This document shows positions 1-6,957 of a stretch of DNA of 8,848 nt, piece by piece. This DNA is from a bacterium. Its GTDB lineage: Bacteria > Krumholzibacteriota > Krumholzibacteria > LZORAL124-64-63. Location: the NCBI GenBank assembly GCA_016873405.1, contig VGXH01000055.1:1-8848 (forward strand), written 5' to 3'. The position numbers and the translations under genes are program-made. The notes beneath the pieces were generated by a model, which saw only the letters and a program-made list of their open reading frames with translations, had not been told where the DNA came from and did no database searches. Positions within the stretch are counted from its first letter, which is position 1, and each line of letters opens with the position of its first letter.

Positions 1-1170
1 GGGGTGCAGTACGCGAGCATCGACGGCACCTGGTGGTTCGTGCGCGCGCTGGACGAACTGTGGCGGCAGTCGGGCGATGACGCGTTCGCGAAGGAACTGG
101 CGCCGGTCGTGTACCGCGCCGTCGCCGGTGTTGAGCGACACGCCATGGACAGCGAGGGATTCCTGACCCATGGCGACGGCGAGACCTGGATGGATGGCGG
201 CGGCGAGCGCAACCCGCACTCGCCGCGCGCGACGCGCGCCGTCGAAGTGCAGGCGCTGTGGCACCGCGGGCTGCTGACGGCCGCCAGGCTGGCCGAGCGC
301 TTCGGCTGGGCCGGCTACGCCGATGGCGAGGCCGAGCGCTCGGGTGCGCAGCTGGCCGCCGACTTCCGCGCCCTGGCCGACCGCCTGGCCACGAACTTCA
401 GGCAGCGCTTCTGGGTCGACGGCCGCCTGGTCGACCACCTGAACGCCGACGGCTCACCCGACGCCCAGGTGCGCCCGAACACCCTGCTGGCCGTGATGTC
501 CTCGCCGACGCTGTTCACCGCGGCGCAGCGCGAGGCGATCACCGCCGAGGCGGCGCGCGAGCTGGTGCGTCCGCACGGCGTGCTCTCGCTGACGGCGGCC
601 GATCCCGCCTTCCACCCGAAGCACGTCGACCTGGCGAAGTACCACTACGACGAGGCCTACCACAACGGCGACGTCTGGCTGTGGCTGTCGGGGGCCTACG
701 TTTCGGCGCTGAACGCCCCGCGCGACGGCTTCGGGCAGACGCGCATGCTGCTGGACGAGATCCTCGACGAAGGCGCCGTCGGCACCGCGCAGGAGATCCG
801 CGACGGCGCGCCCGCCGCGAGCAACGACGAGTTCGGCGGCGCCACCAGCCAGGCCTGGTCGCTGGCCGAGCTGCTGCGGAACGTGGTGCAGGACTACGCC
901 GGCCTGCGCGTGGACCTGACGGCAGGCAAGCCGCTGATCACGCTGCGACCGTCGCTGCCGGCGGCGTGGCCGCGGCTGGCGGTGCGCACGCGCATCGGCG
1001 AGGTGGCGAGCGAGGTCGTGGTGCCGGGGCCGGGGCAGGCGCCGCGGCTGCGGCTGGAAGCGGCGCCGGATCCGCGGTGGCGCTTCGCCTGGGAGACGGC
1101 CGACGGGCACGCGGCGCCCGGCGTCGTGGCCGCCGCGGACGGCGCCTGGGTCGTGGCTTTCGAGCGCTGA
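1..1170 (+). CDS. Amylo-alpha-1,6-glucosidase / glycogen debranching enzyme, C-terminal part (5' end outside window)
   Basis: The reading frame is open from the first base, so the start lies upstream; 389 residues are visible of a family whose members usually have about 650-750. Numbering from the GTG at position 4, conserved blocks match the alpha/alpha-barrel catalytic domain of bacterial GH133-type debranching enzymes: an IDGTWWFV segment (residues 6-13), the acidic GDGETWMDG block (57-65) that likely carries a catalytic Asp, QVRPNTLLAV (around 155-164), YHNGDVWLWL (around 217-226) and TSQAWSLAELLR (around 281-292). The family hydrolyses alpha-1,6 branch points in glycogen-like glucans in the cytoplasm. 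After the barrel, the last 80-90 residues (GKPLITLRPSLPAAWPRL onward) look like a beta-rich C-terminal domain, as in some debranching enzymes and related glycosidases. No other glycogen gene lies downstream. Substrate is inferred from family only; a related (alpha/alpha)6 glycosidase is the main alternative. Confidence 0.85.
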   Translation, partial: GVQYASIDGTWWFVRALDELWRQSGDDAFAKELAPVVYRAVAGVERHAMDSEGFLTHGDGETWMDGGGERNPHSPRATRAVEVQALWHRGLLTAARLAERFGWAGYADGEAERSGAQLAADFRALADRLATNFRQRFWVDGRLVDHLNADGSPDAQVRPNTLLAVMSSPTLFTAAQREAITAEAARELVRPHGVLSLTAADPAFHPKHVDLAKYHYDEAYHNGDVWLWLSGAYVSALNAPRDGFGQTRMLLDEILDEGAVGTAQEIRDGAPAASNDEFGGATSQAWSLAELLRNVVQDYAGLRVDLTAGKPLITLRPSLPAAWPRLAVRTRIGEVASEVVVPGPGQAPRLRLEAAPDPRWRFAWETADGHAAPGVVAAADGAWVVAFER

Positions 1171-1180
1171 ATTGCGACTC

Positions 1181-1204
1181 GGGGGCGGCGAGCGCGCCGC
1201 CCTC
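1181..1204 (+). terminator. Putative intrinsic terminator after the debranching enzyme gene
   Basis: Ten nucleotides after the stop codon, GGGCGGCG (1183-1190) pairs perfectly with CGCCGCCC (1195-1202) around an AGCG loop; one G-U and one G-C pair extend the stem to 10 bp. The following bases (CGCTTATCTT) are only moderately T-rich, so termination may be weak. Its place between two genes of the same strand fits a terminator. Confidence 0.55.
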
Positions 1205-1269
1205 GCTTATCTTCGGACCAAGAACGGGGCCGCCGGGCCCGGACGAACCACCAGAGAGAAGGAGCCGAC

Positions 1270-1773
1270 GTGGCCAACCTCAAAGCCGTCATCGAGACCG
1301 ACAAGGGCGTCATCAACGTGCTGCTGCACGATGACCTGACGCCGCTGACCGTGGCCAACTTCGTGAACCTCGCGCAGCGCGGCTTCTACGACGGCCTCTC
1401 GTTCCACCGCGTGATCCCCGACTTCATGATCCAGGGCGGCTGCCCCGAGGGCAGCGGCCGCGGCGGCCCGGGCTACAGCTTCGACGACGAATGCACGCCG
1501 AAGCTGCGCCACGACGGCCCCGGCGTGCTGTCGATGGCCAACGCCGGCCCGGGCACCAACGGCTCGCAGTTCTTCATCACGCACGTCGAGACCGCCTGGC
1601 TGGACGGCAAGCACACGGTGTTCGGCAAGGTCGTGGGCGCGGCGGACCAGTCCGTGGTCAACACGATCCAGGGCGGCGACACGATGAAGAAGGTCACCAT
1701 CGAGGGCGACACCGCGCCGCTGCTGGAGAAGATGTCGGCGCAGGTCGCGGAGTGGAACAAGAAGCTGGGGTAG
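1270..1773 (+). CDS. Cyclophilin-type peptidyl-prolyl cis-trans isomerase (cytoplasmic)
   Basis: A 167-residue single-domain cyclophilin, the usual size for a bacterial PpiB-like protein. It catalyses cis-trans isomerisation of Xaa-Pro bonds during protein folding. The signature [13 protein letters not shown] sits at residues 45-57, with Arg47, Phe52 and Gln55 matching the human CypA active-site residues Arg55, Phe60 and Gln63. [16 protein letters not shown] (89-104) is the second conserved block, and [12 protein letters not shown] (108-119) supplies the Trp and His equivalent to CypA Trp121 and His126. There is no signal peptide or membrane segment, so it should be cytoplasmic. The GTG start is chosen because GGAG at 1261-1264 lies 5 nt upstream and the family begins at this point ([12 protein letters not shown]). 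A short extension (about 150-167, [12 protein letters not shown]) follows the core. It is convergent with the next gene, 11 nt away. Likely housekeeping. Confidence 0.95.
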   Translation: MANLKAVIETDKGVINVLLHDDLTPLTVANFVNLAQRGFYDGLSFHRVIPDFMIQGGCPEGSGRGGPGYSFDDECTPKLRHDGPGVLSMANAGPGTNGSQFFITHVETAWLDGKHTVFGKVVGAADQSVVNTIQGGDTMKKVTIEGDTAPLLEKMSAQVAEWNKKLG

Positions 1774-1784
1774 CCGCCCGCTCA

Positions 1785-2240
1785 TCAAGCGCCGAACTGG
1801 GCCAGATGATGGTCCAGGTGCTTGTGGAAGAGGTTGCTCCACTCCTGCCGCGTGAGCGGGCCGAACGACAGCGACTCCCTGCCGTTGAAGTGGTCGCCGC
1901 CCAGTTGCTGCGTGCGTTCCAGGTAAGCGACCAGGCGATCGCGTTCGGCCGCGAAGTCGCGCTCGTCACCGATGATGAAGGCGGGCGCGGTCGGCTTCCC
2001 GCGCCCGTACGGCTTGTCGTTCACACACGACGGCTTGACGAGCAGCTTCAGCAGCAGGCGCAGCGGCGGGGCCGGCCGCGGGTGTTTGTCCTCGTAGACC
2101 ATCTCGTAGGTCACGCAGCAGTGGGCCAGCATCTGGCCGACGGCCATCTTGCCCCAGAGCGGCCGTGATTGCGGCGTCAGCGAGCGGATGCGCGCGACCA
2201 GCGCGGCGGTCACGGCCGGGTCGAAGACGTCCGGATACAT
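1785..2240 (-). CDS. DUF1569 / DinB-YfiT-like small protein
   Basis: A 151-residue protein of the DUF1569 family, a branch of the DinB/YfiT-like four-helix-bundle fold. The typical N-terminal block KMAVGQMLAHC (residues 31-41) contributes His40, and the C-terminal block HKHLDHHLAQFG (139-150) contributes a histidine cluster. In DinB-like folds three such histidines bind a divalent metal, so metal binding is inferred here. The biochemical role of DUF1569 is unknown; relatives include thiol-dependent S-transferases and damage-inducible proteins. The ATG at 2238-2240 is preferred over an upstream in-frame GTG (2286-2288) because a strong GGGGAGGA ribosome site lies 6 nt upstream and the extra 16 residues would fall in the palindromic repeat region. 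No signal peptide or membrane segment is seen. It is downstream of, and on the same strand as, the sigma-54 regulator, but 151 bp away, so probably transcribed separately. Confidence 0.82.
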   Translation of the reverse strand: MYPDVFDPAVTAALVARIRSLTPQSRPLWGKMAVGQMLAHCCVTYEMVYEDKHPRPAPPLRLLLKLLVKPSCVNDKPYGRGKPTAPAFIIGDERDFAAERDRLVAYLERTQQLGGDHFNGRESLSFGPLTRQEWSNLFHKHLDHHLAQFGA

Positions 2241-2246
2241 CGCGAT

Positions 2247-2254
2247 TCCTCCCC
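2247..2254 (-). promoter_or_regulatory. Ribosome binding site fixing the DUF1569 start
   Basis: On the minus strand GGGGAGGA lies 6 nt before the ATG at 2240. It supports this start over the upstream in-frame GTG at 2288. Confidence 0.75.
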
Positions 2255-2263
2255 AGGCGAAAC

Positions 2264-2279
2264 GTTGCGCCGGCGCAAC
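2264..2279. repeat. Perfect 16-bp palindrome, copy 1
   Basis: GTTGCGCCGGCGCAAC is its own reverse complement. It lies 24-39 nt upstream of the DUF1569 start codon, where an operator could sit. A near copy lies 106 nt away at 2370. With no loop it is a poor RNA hairpin, so a dimeric DNA-binding protein site or a dispersed genomic repeat is more likely than a terminator. Confidence 0.7.
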
Positions 2280-2290
2280 CCGGGCCACGT

Positions 2291-2350
2291 CGATCCGTCG
2301 ACCCTCGCTCCCTCGACTCCCGCTCCGTCGACCATCGTTCCGTCGACTGC
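2291..2350. repeat. Tandem array of four 15-bp repeats
   Basis: Four contiguous units: CGATCCGTCGACCCT (2291), CGCTCCCTCGACTCC (2306), CGCTCCGTCGACCAT (2321) and CGTTCCGTCGACTGC (2336). The shared core is TCC(G/C)TCGAC. Units 1, 3 and 4 contain the palindrome GTCGAC. The array occupies the gap between the sigma-54 regulator and the DUF1569 gene. Because 15 is a multiple of 3, short overlapping reading frames across it give five-residue repeats (for example APST), but none of these has a convincing start site. Confidence 0.8.
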
Positions 2351-2369
2351 GGGCCCTGTCGTCCTGACG

Positions 2370-2385
2370 GTTGCGCCGGCGCAGT
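2370..2385. repeat. Near-perfect palindrome, copy 2
   Basis: GTTGCGCCGGCGCAGT matches the first 14 of 16 bases of the palindrome at 2264. It sits 7 nt downstream of the regulator's stop codon. Together the two copies bracket the tandem array almost symmetrically. Confidence 0.65.
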
Positions 2386-2391
2386 TCCTCC

Positions 2392-3948
2392 TCAGTCGGC
2401 CGCTGCCGGCCGATAGGCTTTCCAGTCGATTCCCAGCTTCCGCATGCGCGCGCGCAGCGTGTGGGGGTTGATGCGCAGCAGCCGCGCCGCGCCGTACGGT
2501 CCCTCGATGCGCCCCTGCGCGGCGGCCAGTGCGGCGCCGATGTGGCGCGCCATCGCCTCGTCGAGCGGGGCGATCACCGGCGCCTGGCCGGGCGCCGGCG
2601 CCGTCGCCGGTCCGGGCGGCGCCGCGGCGCCGGTCATCGTCGGCGCGCCCGCCGCCCCCAGCGCCTTCGCCACCTCCAGCCGCCGGCCGCCGCCCAGGAT
2701 CACGGCGCGGTCGATGACCGAGCCCAGCTCGCGCACGTTGCCCGGCCAGTCGTAAGACGCCAGCAGGGCCAGGTCGGTTGCCGTGGCCGCCGGCGGCCGC
2801 AGGCCGAAGTGGCGCGAGGCGCGCAGCACCAGCATGGCCACGAGCTGCGGGATGTCCTGCGTGCGCTCGCGCAGCGGCGGCAGCACCAGCGGGAACACCG
2901 CCAGGCGGTACCAGAGATCCGCGCGGAAGGCGCCGCGCTGGACCATCCCCGGCAGGTCCGCGTTGGTGGCGGCGATCACGCGCACGTCGACGCCGACCGG
3001 CTCCTCGCCGCCGACGCGCGTGACCAGGCCGTCCTGCAGCACGCGCAGCAGCCGCACCTGCGCGGCCTTCGGCAGGTCGCCCACCTCGTCCAGCAGCAGC
3101 GTGCCGCGGTCCGACTGCTCGAACCAGCCCCTTCGACGCGCCACGGCGCCGGTGAAGGCGCCCTTCTCGTGCCCGAACAGCTCCGAGTCGACCAGCTCGG
3201 GCGCGATGGCGCCGCAGTTGACCCGCGTGAACGGTCCGGTGGCGCGGCGCGAGCGCGCGTGCACCGCGCGCGCGATCACCTCCTTGCCCGAGCCCGTCTC
3301 GCCCAGGATCAGGACCGGCAGGTCCGAACCGGCGACCATCTCCACCCGCTGCATGACCGCGGCCAGGCCGCCGTCGGCCCCCACCACCGCGTCGTCCAGG
3401 CGACTGCGGCCCAGGCGCGTCAGCAGCGAGGCGCGGTCGGCCTCTGCGGCGCGGCGCAGCGCCTGCAACTCGCGCAGCCGGCGGTCGTTCTCCAGCGCCG
3501 CGGCCAGCGGCCCGGCCAGCGCGGCGCCGACGGCCAGCGCCTCTTCGACCGCCGGCGCGTCCGGTCGCAGCACGATCAGCAGCGCGGCGGACGCGCCCGG
3601 TTCGCCGGGCACCGGCACGGCCAGGGCCGGACCGTCGCCGTTCTGGGCGCCGCGCCAGACCGCGCCCGGTCCCGGGGGCGGCCCGGCGGCGGCGGCCCAC
3701 GTTGCAGCCGCGCCGCCGGCGATCCAGTCCGCGAGCGCGGCCGCCCGCGCCAGGTCCAGTTCGCGCGGCCCGCCGGCGCGGCTGCCGGCCCCGACCGGCA
3801 CGACGGCGCGGCCGTCCCGTCGCAGGCGCCACACCTCCAGCCGGCGCAGCGGCACCCGGGCCTCGAGCCACGTCGCCGCCTCGGTGACGAACGCCCCGAG
3901 GTCCGGGTGCAGGCTGGCTTGACGCCAGAGATCGAGCGTGTCCGGCAC
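2392..3948 (-). CDS. Sigma-54-dependent transcriptional activator (GAF-like sensor, AAA+, Fis-type HTH)
   Basis: A 518-residue bacterial enhancer-binding protein. Residues 1 to about 155 form a poorly conserved Ala/Pro-rich sensor region, probably GAF-like, followed by a helical linker (about 153-180). The AAA+ domain (about 185-425) is complete: Walker A GETGSGKE (216-223), the sigma-54 contact loop GAFTGA (263-268), Walker B GTLLLDE (282-288), sensor ATN (327-329), arginine-finger region FRADLWYRL (341-349) and WPGNVREL (401-408). After a Pro/Ala linker (430-460) comes a Fis-type helix-turn-helix (about 476-507, with AARLLRINPHTLRARMRKLGI). There is no phosphoreceiver domain, so it should respond to a ligand or protein rather than a classical kinase. 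The GTG start has AGGGGG about 6 nt upstream. It is divergent from the sulfate-transport operon, which makes that operon the likely target; the effector is unknown. Confidence 0.93.
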   Translation of the reverse strand: MPDTLDLWRQASLHPDLGAFVTEAATWLEARVPLRRLEVWRLRRDGRAVVPVGAGSRAGGPRELDLARAAALADWIAGGAAATWAAAAGPPPGPGAVWRGAQNGDGPALAVPVPGEPGASAALLIVLRPDAPAVEEALAVGAALAGPLAAALENDRRLRELQALRRAAEADRASLLTRLGRSRLDDAVVGADGGLAAVMQRVEMVAGSDLPVLILGETGSGKEVIARAVHARSRRATGPFTRVNCGAIAPELVDSELFGHEKGAFTGAVARRRGWFEQSDRGTLLLDEVGDLPKAAQVRLLRVLQDGLVTRVGGEEPVGVDVRVIAATNADLPGMVQRGAFRADLWYRLAVFPLVLPPLRERTQDIPQLVAMLVLRASRHFGLRPPAATATDLALLASYDWPGNVRELGSVIDRAVILGGGRRLEVAKALGAAGAPTMTGAAAPPGPATAPAPGQAPVIAPLDEAMARHIGAALAAAQGRIEGPYGAARLLRINPHTLRARMRKLGIDWKAYRPAAAD

Positions 3949-3965
3949 CGCGACCCCCTAGCCGT

Positions 3966-4025
3966 GTTATATGCTGGAAGATAACAGCATATGCAACGGC
4001 ATGGCAAGAATATATGCTGTATACA
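3966..4025. promoter_or_regulatory. Candidate operator / upstream activating sequence with three ATATGCTG half-sites
   Basis: In the divergent region, ATATGCTG (3969-3976) and its inverse CAGCATAT (3985-3992) form a 24-bp inverted repeat with an 8-nt spacer. A third copy, TATATGCTG (4011-4019), is in direct orientation 43 bp from the first, about four helical turns. Overlapping these are GTTAT-N10-ATAAC (3966-3985) and the palindromes GCATATGC (3987-3994) and TGTATACA (4018-4025). This AT-rich island stands out from the surrounding GC-rich DNA. A dimeric Fis-type HTH protein such as the adjacent regulator is the obvious candidate binder (inference). Confidence 0.6.
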
Positions 4026-4039
4026 TAATACCGAGTCAA
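4009..4039 (-). promoter_or_regulatory. Candidate sigma-70-type promoter for the regulator gene
   Basis: On the minus strand TTGACT (4039-4034) is followed after 19 nt by TATATT (4014-4009). The spacing is longer than ideal, and the -10 box overlaps the third ATATGCTG half-site, which would suit autoregulation. An alternative -10 is TATAAC at 3971-3966, but it leaves almost no leader before the GTG at 3948. Weak call. Confidence 0.3.
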
Positions 4040-4078
4040 CGAGGTGTTGGCATCAAAGCAGTTGACGTTGACCCCCGC

Positions 4079-4095
4079 GAGGCCCGAGGCTTGCG
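4079..4095 (+). promoter_or_regulatory. Candidate sigma-54 (-24/-12) promoter of the sulfate operon
   Basis: GAGGCCCGAGGCTTGCG matches the sigma-54 consensus TGGCACG-N4-TTGCW at 9 of 12 core positions, including the invariant GG (4081-4082) and GC (4093-4094) with the required 10 nt between them. Transcription would start near 4106, leaving a leader of about 39 nt, and would place the ATATGCTG sites at about -87 to -137. The TGGCACG T and A and the final W are mismatched, and GG-N10-GC is common in GC-rich DNA. Support comes mainly from the position and the divergent sigma-54 activator. Confidence 0.5.
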
Positions 4096-4133
4096 AATGG
4101 AACCGGCTGCGGCACGACCGGAACCCCGACGGC

Positions 4134-4138
4134 AGGAG
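4134..4138 (+). promoter_or_regulatory. Ribosome binding site fixing the sbp start
   Basis: AGGAG lies 6 nt before the ATG at 4145. The next in-frame ATG (4163) has only a weak GGCGG upstream, and the upstream ATG at 3971 lies inside the operator region. This favours 4145. Confidence 0.7.
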
Positions 4139-4144
4139 CGGCGC

Positions 4145-5248
4145 ATGTGGTATCGTGGCGGCATGAACGGCAGGTTTGGCATCCGAACCCTGGCGCTGGC
4201 CGGCGGGCTGGCGCTCGTGCTGGCGGTTGTCGGTGCGGCCACCCAGGCCGCCGGCAAAGGCAACGCCGCGCGACTGCTCAACGTGTCCTACGATCCCACC
4301 CGCGAGTTCTACCACGACTTCAACGACGCCTTCGCCGCGCACTGGAAGCAGAAGACCGGACAGGACCTGTCGGTGGACATGTCGCACGGCGGCTCGGGCA
4401 AGCAGGCGCGCGCCGTGATCGACGGGCTGCAGGCCGATGTCGTCACGCTGGCTCTCGCGTACGATATCGACGCCATCGCCCAGCACTCGAAGCTGCTGCC
4501 TGCGGACTGGCAGCAGCGGCTGCCGCACAACAGCGCGCCGTACACCTCGACCATCGTCTTCCTGGTGCGCAAGGGGAACCCCGAGGGCATCCGCGACTGG
4601 GGCGATCTGGTGAAGCCCGGCGTGGAGGTCATCACGCCCAACCCGAAGACCTCCGGCGGCGCGCGCTGGAACTACCTGGCGGCCTGGGCCTGGGCGCTCA
4701 AGCGCGAACTGGGCGGGCTGGACCGGCTGGACGATCCGGCGCAGACCAAGGCGGTGGCCGCCGCCCAGGACAAGGCGCGCGCGTTCGTCGCCGAGATCTT
4801 CAAGCGCGTGCCGGTGCTGGACTCGGGCGCGCGCGGCTCGACGAATACTTTCGTGCAGCGGGGCATCGGCGACGTGCTGCTGGCGTGGGAGAACGAGGCC
4901 TTCCTGGCGGTGAGGGAGCTGGGGCCGGACAAGGTGGACATCGTGGTGCCGTCGCTGAGCATCGTCGCCGAGCCGACCGTGGCGCTGGTCGACGCCAACG
5001 CCGACCGCCACGGCACGCGGCAGCTGGCCCAGGCCTACCTGGAGTGGCTGTACTCGCCGAAGGGACAGGAGCTGGCGGCCCGCCACTACTACCGGCCGGT
5101 GAACGCCGACCTGGTGGACCGCGCCCTGCTCGAGCGCTTCCCCACCCTGGAGCTGGTGACCATCGACAAGGTCTTCGGCGGCTGGGCGCGCGCGCAGAAG
5201 ACGCACTTCGACAACGGCGGCGTGTTCGACGCCATCTACGCCAGGTAG
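4145..5248 (+). CDS. sbp: Sulfate ABC transporter, periplasmic sulfate-binding protein
   Basis: A 367-residue member of the Sbp/CysP family, which captures sulfate (or thiosulfate) in the periplasm and delivers it to CysTW. The N-terminus is a signal peptide: basic residues (Arg4, Arg10, Arg14), a hydrophobic core (about 15-31) and probable cleavage after ATQA (about residue 35), or near AAG (37). Mature-domain signatures are [10 protein letters not shown] (47-56), [12 protein letters not shown] (80-91), [17 protein letters not shown] (165-181), SGARGST (227-233) and [11 protein letters not shown] (242-252); the Ser/Gly-rich loops and the GGARWN block form the sulfate site in characterised Sbp. 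Overall it resembles Sbp and CysP; sulfate rather than thiosulfate preference is not certain. No cysteine follows the signal, so it is not a lipoprotein, as expected for a diderm. The start at 4145 rests on the AGGAG site; 4163 is an alternative. It is the first gene of the operon. Confidence 0.93.
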   Translation: MWYRGGMNGRFGIRTLALAGGLALVLAVVGAATQAAGKGNAARLLNVSYDPTREFYHDFNDAFAAHWKQKTGQDLSVDMSHGGSGKQARAVIDGLQADVVTLALAYDIDAIAQHSKLLPADWQQRLPHNSAPYTSTIVFLVRKGNPEGIRDWGDLVKPGVEVITPNPKTSGGARWNYLAAWAWALKRELGGLDRLDDPAQTKAVAAAQDKARAFVAEIFKRVPVLDSGARGSTNTFVQRGIGDVLLAWENEAFLAVRELGPDKVDIVVPSLSIVAEPTVALVDANADRHGTRQLAQAYLEWLYSPKGQELAARHYYRPVNADLVDRALLERFPTLELVTIDKVFGGWARAQKTHFDNGGVFDAIYAR

Positions 5249-5258
5249 GGGAGAGCCG

Positions 5259-6098
5259 GTGCGCTGGCCGAAGCGACAACACTCGGTGCTGCCCGGCTTC
5301 GGCCTGACCCTGGGCATCGCCGTCGTGTACCTGTCCCTGGTGGCGCTGATCCCGATGGCGGCGCTGTTCCTGCGCGCGCGCGGCCTGGGCTGGGACGGCT
5401 ACTGGGAGACGGTCACCGCCCCGCGCGTGCTGGCGGCCTGCCGGCTCAGCTTCGGCGCCGCGTTCATCGCGGCCGCGATCAACGCCGTGATGGGCTTCGT
5501 CGTGGCCTGGACACTGGTGCGCTACCGCTTCTTCGGCCGGCGCTTGATCGACGCGCTGATCGACCTGCCGTTCGCGCTGCCGACGGCGGTGTCGGGCATC
5601 GCGCTGACCACGATCTACGCGCCCACCGGCTGGCTGGGGCGCGCGCTGGAGCCGTGGGGCATCAAGGCCGTGTTCACGCCGCTGGGCGTGGTCATCGCGC
5701 TGACGTTCATCGGGCTGCCGTTCGTCGTGCGCACGCTGCAGCCGGCGCTGGAGGACCTGGAGGCCGACGTCGAGGAGGCCGCCGCCAGCCTGGGCGCCCG
5801 CCGGCACCAGACGCTGCTGCGCGTGATCCTGCCGGCCATCACGCCCGCGCTGCTGACCGGGTTTGCGCTGGCCTTCGCGCGCGCGCTGGGCGAGTACGGC
5901 TCGGTGGTGTTCATCTCCGGCAACCTGCCCGGGAAGACGGAGATCGCGCCGCTGCTCATCGTCACGCAGCTGGAGCAATACGACTACGAGGGCGCCACGG
6001 CCATCGCCGTGCTGCTGCTGGTCGTCTCGTTCGTGATGCTGCTGCTGATCAACGCGCTGCAGCGCTGGTCGGGCCGCCGTCACGCGAGGGGGGCTTGA
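5259..6098 (+). CDS. cysT: Sulfate/thiosulfate ABC transporter permease CysT (CysU)
   Basis: A 279-residue inner-membrane permease, close to the 277 residues of E. coli CysU. Six hydrophobic segments are visible at about 12-37, 60-88, 98-118, 130-158, 193-215 and 240-265. The cytoplasmic EAA loop that contacts the ATPase is [21 protein letters not shown] (172-192), followed by [18 protein letters not shown], typical of the CysT/CysW branch. It pairs with CysW to form the channel. The GTG start has an AGGGGAG ribosome site that overlaps the sbp stop codon, and the gap to sbp is only 10 nt, so the genes are translationally close. One base separates its stop from the cysW start. Confidence 0.95.
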   Translation: MRWPKRQHSVLPGFGLTLGIAVVYLSLVALIPMAALFLRARGLGWDGYWETVTAPRVLAACRLSFGAAFIAAAINAVMGFVVAWTLVRYRFFGRRLIDALIDLPFALPTAVSGIALTTIYAPTGWLGRALEPWGIKAVFTPLGVVIALTFIGLPFVVRTLQPALEDLEADVEEAAASLGARRHQTLLRVILPAITPALLTGFALAFARALGEYGSVVFISGNLPGKTEIAPLLIVTQLEQYDYEGATAIAVLLLVVSFVMLLLINALQRWSGRRHARGA

Positions 6099-6099
6099 G

Positions 6100-6957
6100 A
6101 TGAGCCTCAAGCCGGCCACCGCCGAACCGCGCTGGGTGCGCACGCTGCTGGTGGCGGCCACGCTGGCGTTCCTGGGCGCGTTCCTGGTCACGCCGCTCCT
6201 GGCGGTCTTCGTCGAGGCCTTCCGCAAGGGCGCGGACGCCTACTTCGCCGGCTTCGCGGATCCCGCCGTGCGGTCGGCGATCCGCCTGACGCTGCTGGCG
6301 GCGGGCATCGCCGTGCCGGTCAACCTCGTCTTCGGCCTGGCGGCGGCCTGGGCCGTGGCCAAGTTCGAGTTCCCGGGCAAGAGCCTGCTGACGACGCTGA
6401 TCGACCTGCCGCTGGCCGTCTCGCCGGTGGTCTCGGGCCTGATCTACGTGCTGGTCTTCGGCCTGCACGGCTGGCTGGGCGGCTGGCTGCAGGCGCACGG
6501 CCTGCAGGTGATCTTCGCCGTGCCGGGCATCGTGCTGGCGACGATGTTCGTGACGGTGCCGTTCGTGGCGCGAGAGCTGATTCCGCTCATGCAGGAGCAG
6601 GGCACCGAGGACGAGGAATCGGCCCTGACCCTGGGCGCCTCCGGCTGGCAGACGTTCCGAAGGGTGACGCTGCCGAACGTCAGGTGGGCGCTGCTGTACG
6701 GCGTGATCCTCTGCAATGCGCGCGCGATGGGCGAGTTCGGCGCCGTCTCGGTGGTCAGCGGGCACATCCGCGGCAAAACCAACACGATGCCGCTGCAGGT
6801 GGAGATCCTCTACAACGAGTACAACTTCGTCGCGGCCTTCGCCGTCGCCTCGCTGCTGGCGCTGCTGGCGCTGGTCACGCTGGCGGCCAAGACCCTGGTC
6901 GAGTGGCGAATGGCAGCGGCGCCCGCCAGCGTCCTGATCGCGGGGGATGAACCGTGA
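6100..6957 (+). CDS. cysW: Sulfate/thiosulfate ABC transporter permease CysW
   Basis: A 285-residue inner-membrane permease (E. coli CysW is 291). Hydrophobic segments occur at about 15-40, 60-86, 98-121, 138-160, 198-222 and 233-264. The EAA loop reads [22 protein letters not shown] (171-192), and [28 protein letters not shown] (206-233) is a characteristic CysW block containing the conserved [15 protein letters not shown] motif. It forms a heterodimer with CysT. The ATG follows the cysT TGA by one base, and its 3' end overlaps cysA by 4 nt (GTGA), a strong sign of coupled translation. The order T-W-A is the classical one, with no cysP between. Confidence 0.96.
   Translation: MSLKPATAEPRWVRTLLVAATLAFLGAFLVTPLLAVFVEAFRKGADAYFAGFADPAVRSAIRLTLLAAGIAVPVNLVFGLAAAWAVAKFEFPGKSLLTTLIDLPLAVSPVVSGLIYVLVFGLHGWLGGWLQAHGLQVIFAVPGIVLATMFVTVPFVARELIPLMQEQGTEDEESALTLGASGWQTFRRVTLPNVRWALLYGVILCNARAMGEFGAVSVVSGHIRGKTNTMPLQVEILYNEYNFVAAFAVASLLALLALVTLAAKTLVEWRMAAAPASVLIAGDEP

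Noticed and set aside
1233..1242. CCGGGCCCGG palindrome before the cyclophilin gene
   Set aside because: A 10-bp GC palindrome is expected by chance in DNA of this composition; it has no loop, partner copy or T-run.
2169..2471. Plus-strand frame with APST-type pentapeptide repeats
   Set aside because: The repeats follow simply from the 15-bp tandem DNA repeat. The frame overlaps the DUF1569 and regulator genes antisense and has no convincing start site.
4002..4018. TGGCAAG...ATGCT as a sigma-54 promoter
   Set aside because: The GG to GC distance is 11 nt instead of 10, and the sequence overlaps the third operator half-site. The element at 4079 has exact spacing.
4047..4063. TTGGCATCAAAGCAGTT as a sigma-54 promoter
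   Set aside because: The -24 half is good, but the required GC at -12 is GT and TTGC is missing.
3971..4144. N-terminal extension of sbp from the ATG at 3971
   Set aside because: It would run through the AT-rich operator region, has no ribosome site, and would place 58 residues before the signal peptide. The ATG at 4145 with AGGAG at 6 nt is better.
2210..5317. A 1035-codon minus-strand open frame spanning several genes
   Set aside because: Its translation is low-complexity Arg/Ala/Gly/Pro text overlapping the regulator, the promoter region and sbp, all of which have clear family motifs in other frames. It reflects the scarcity of stop codons in GC-rich DNA.
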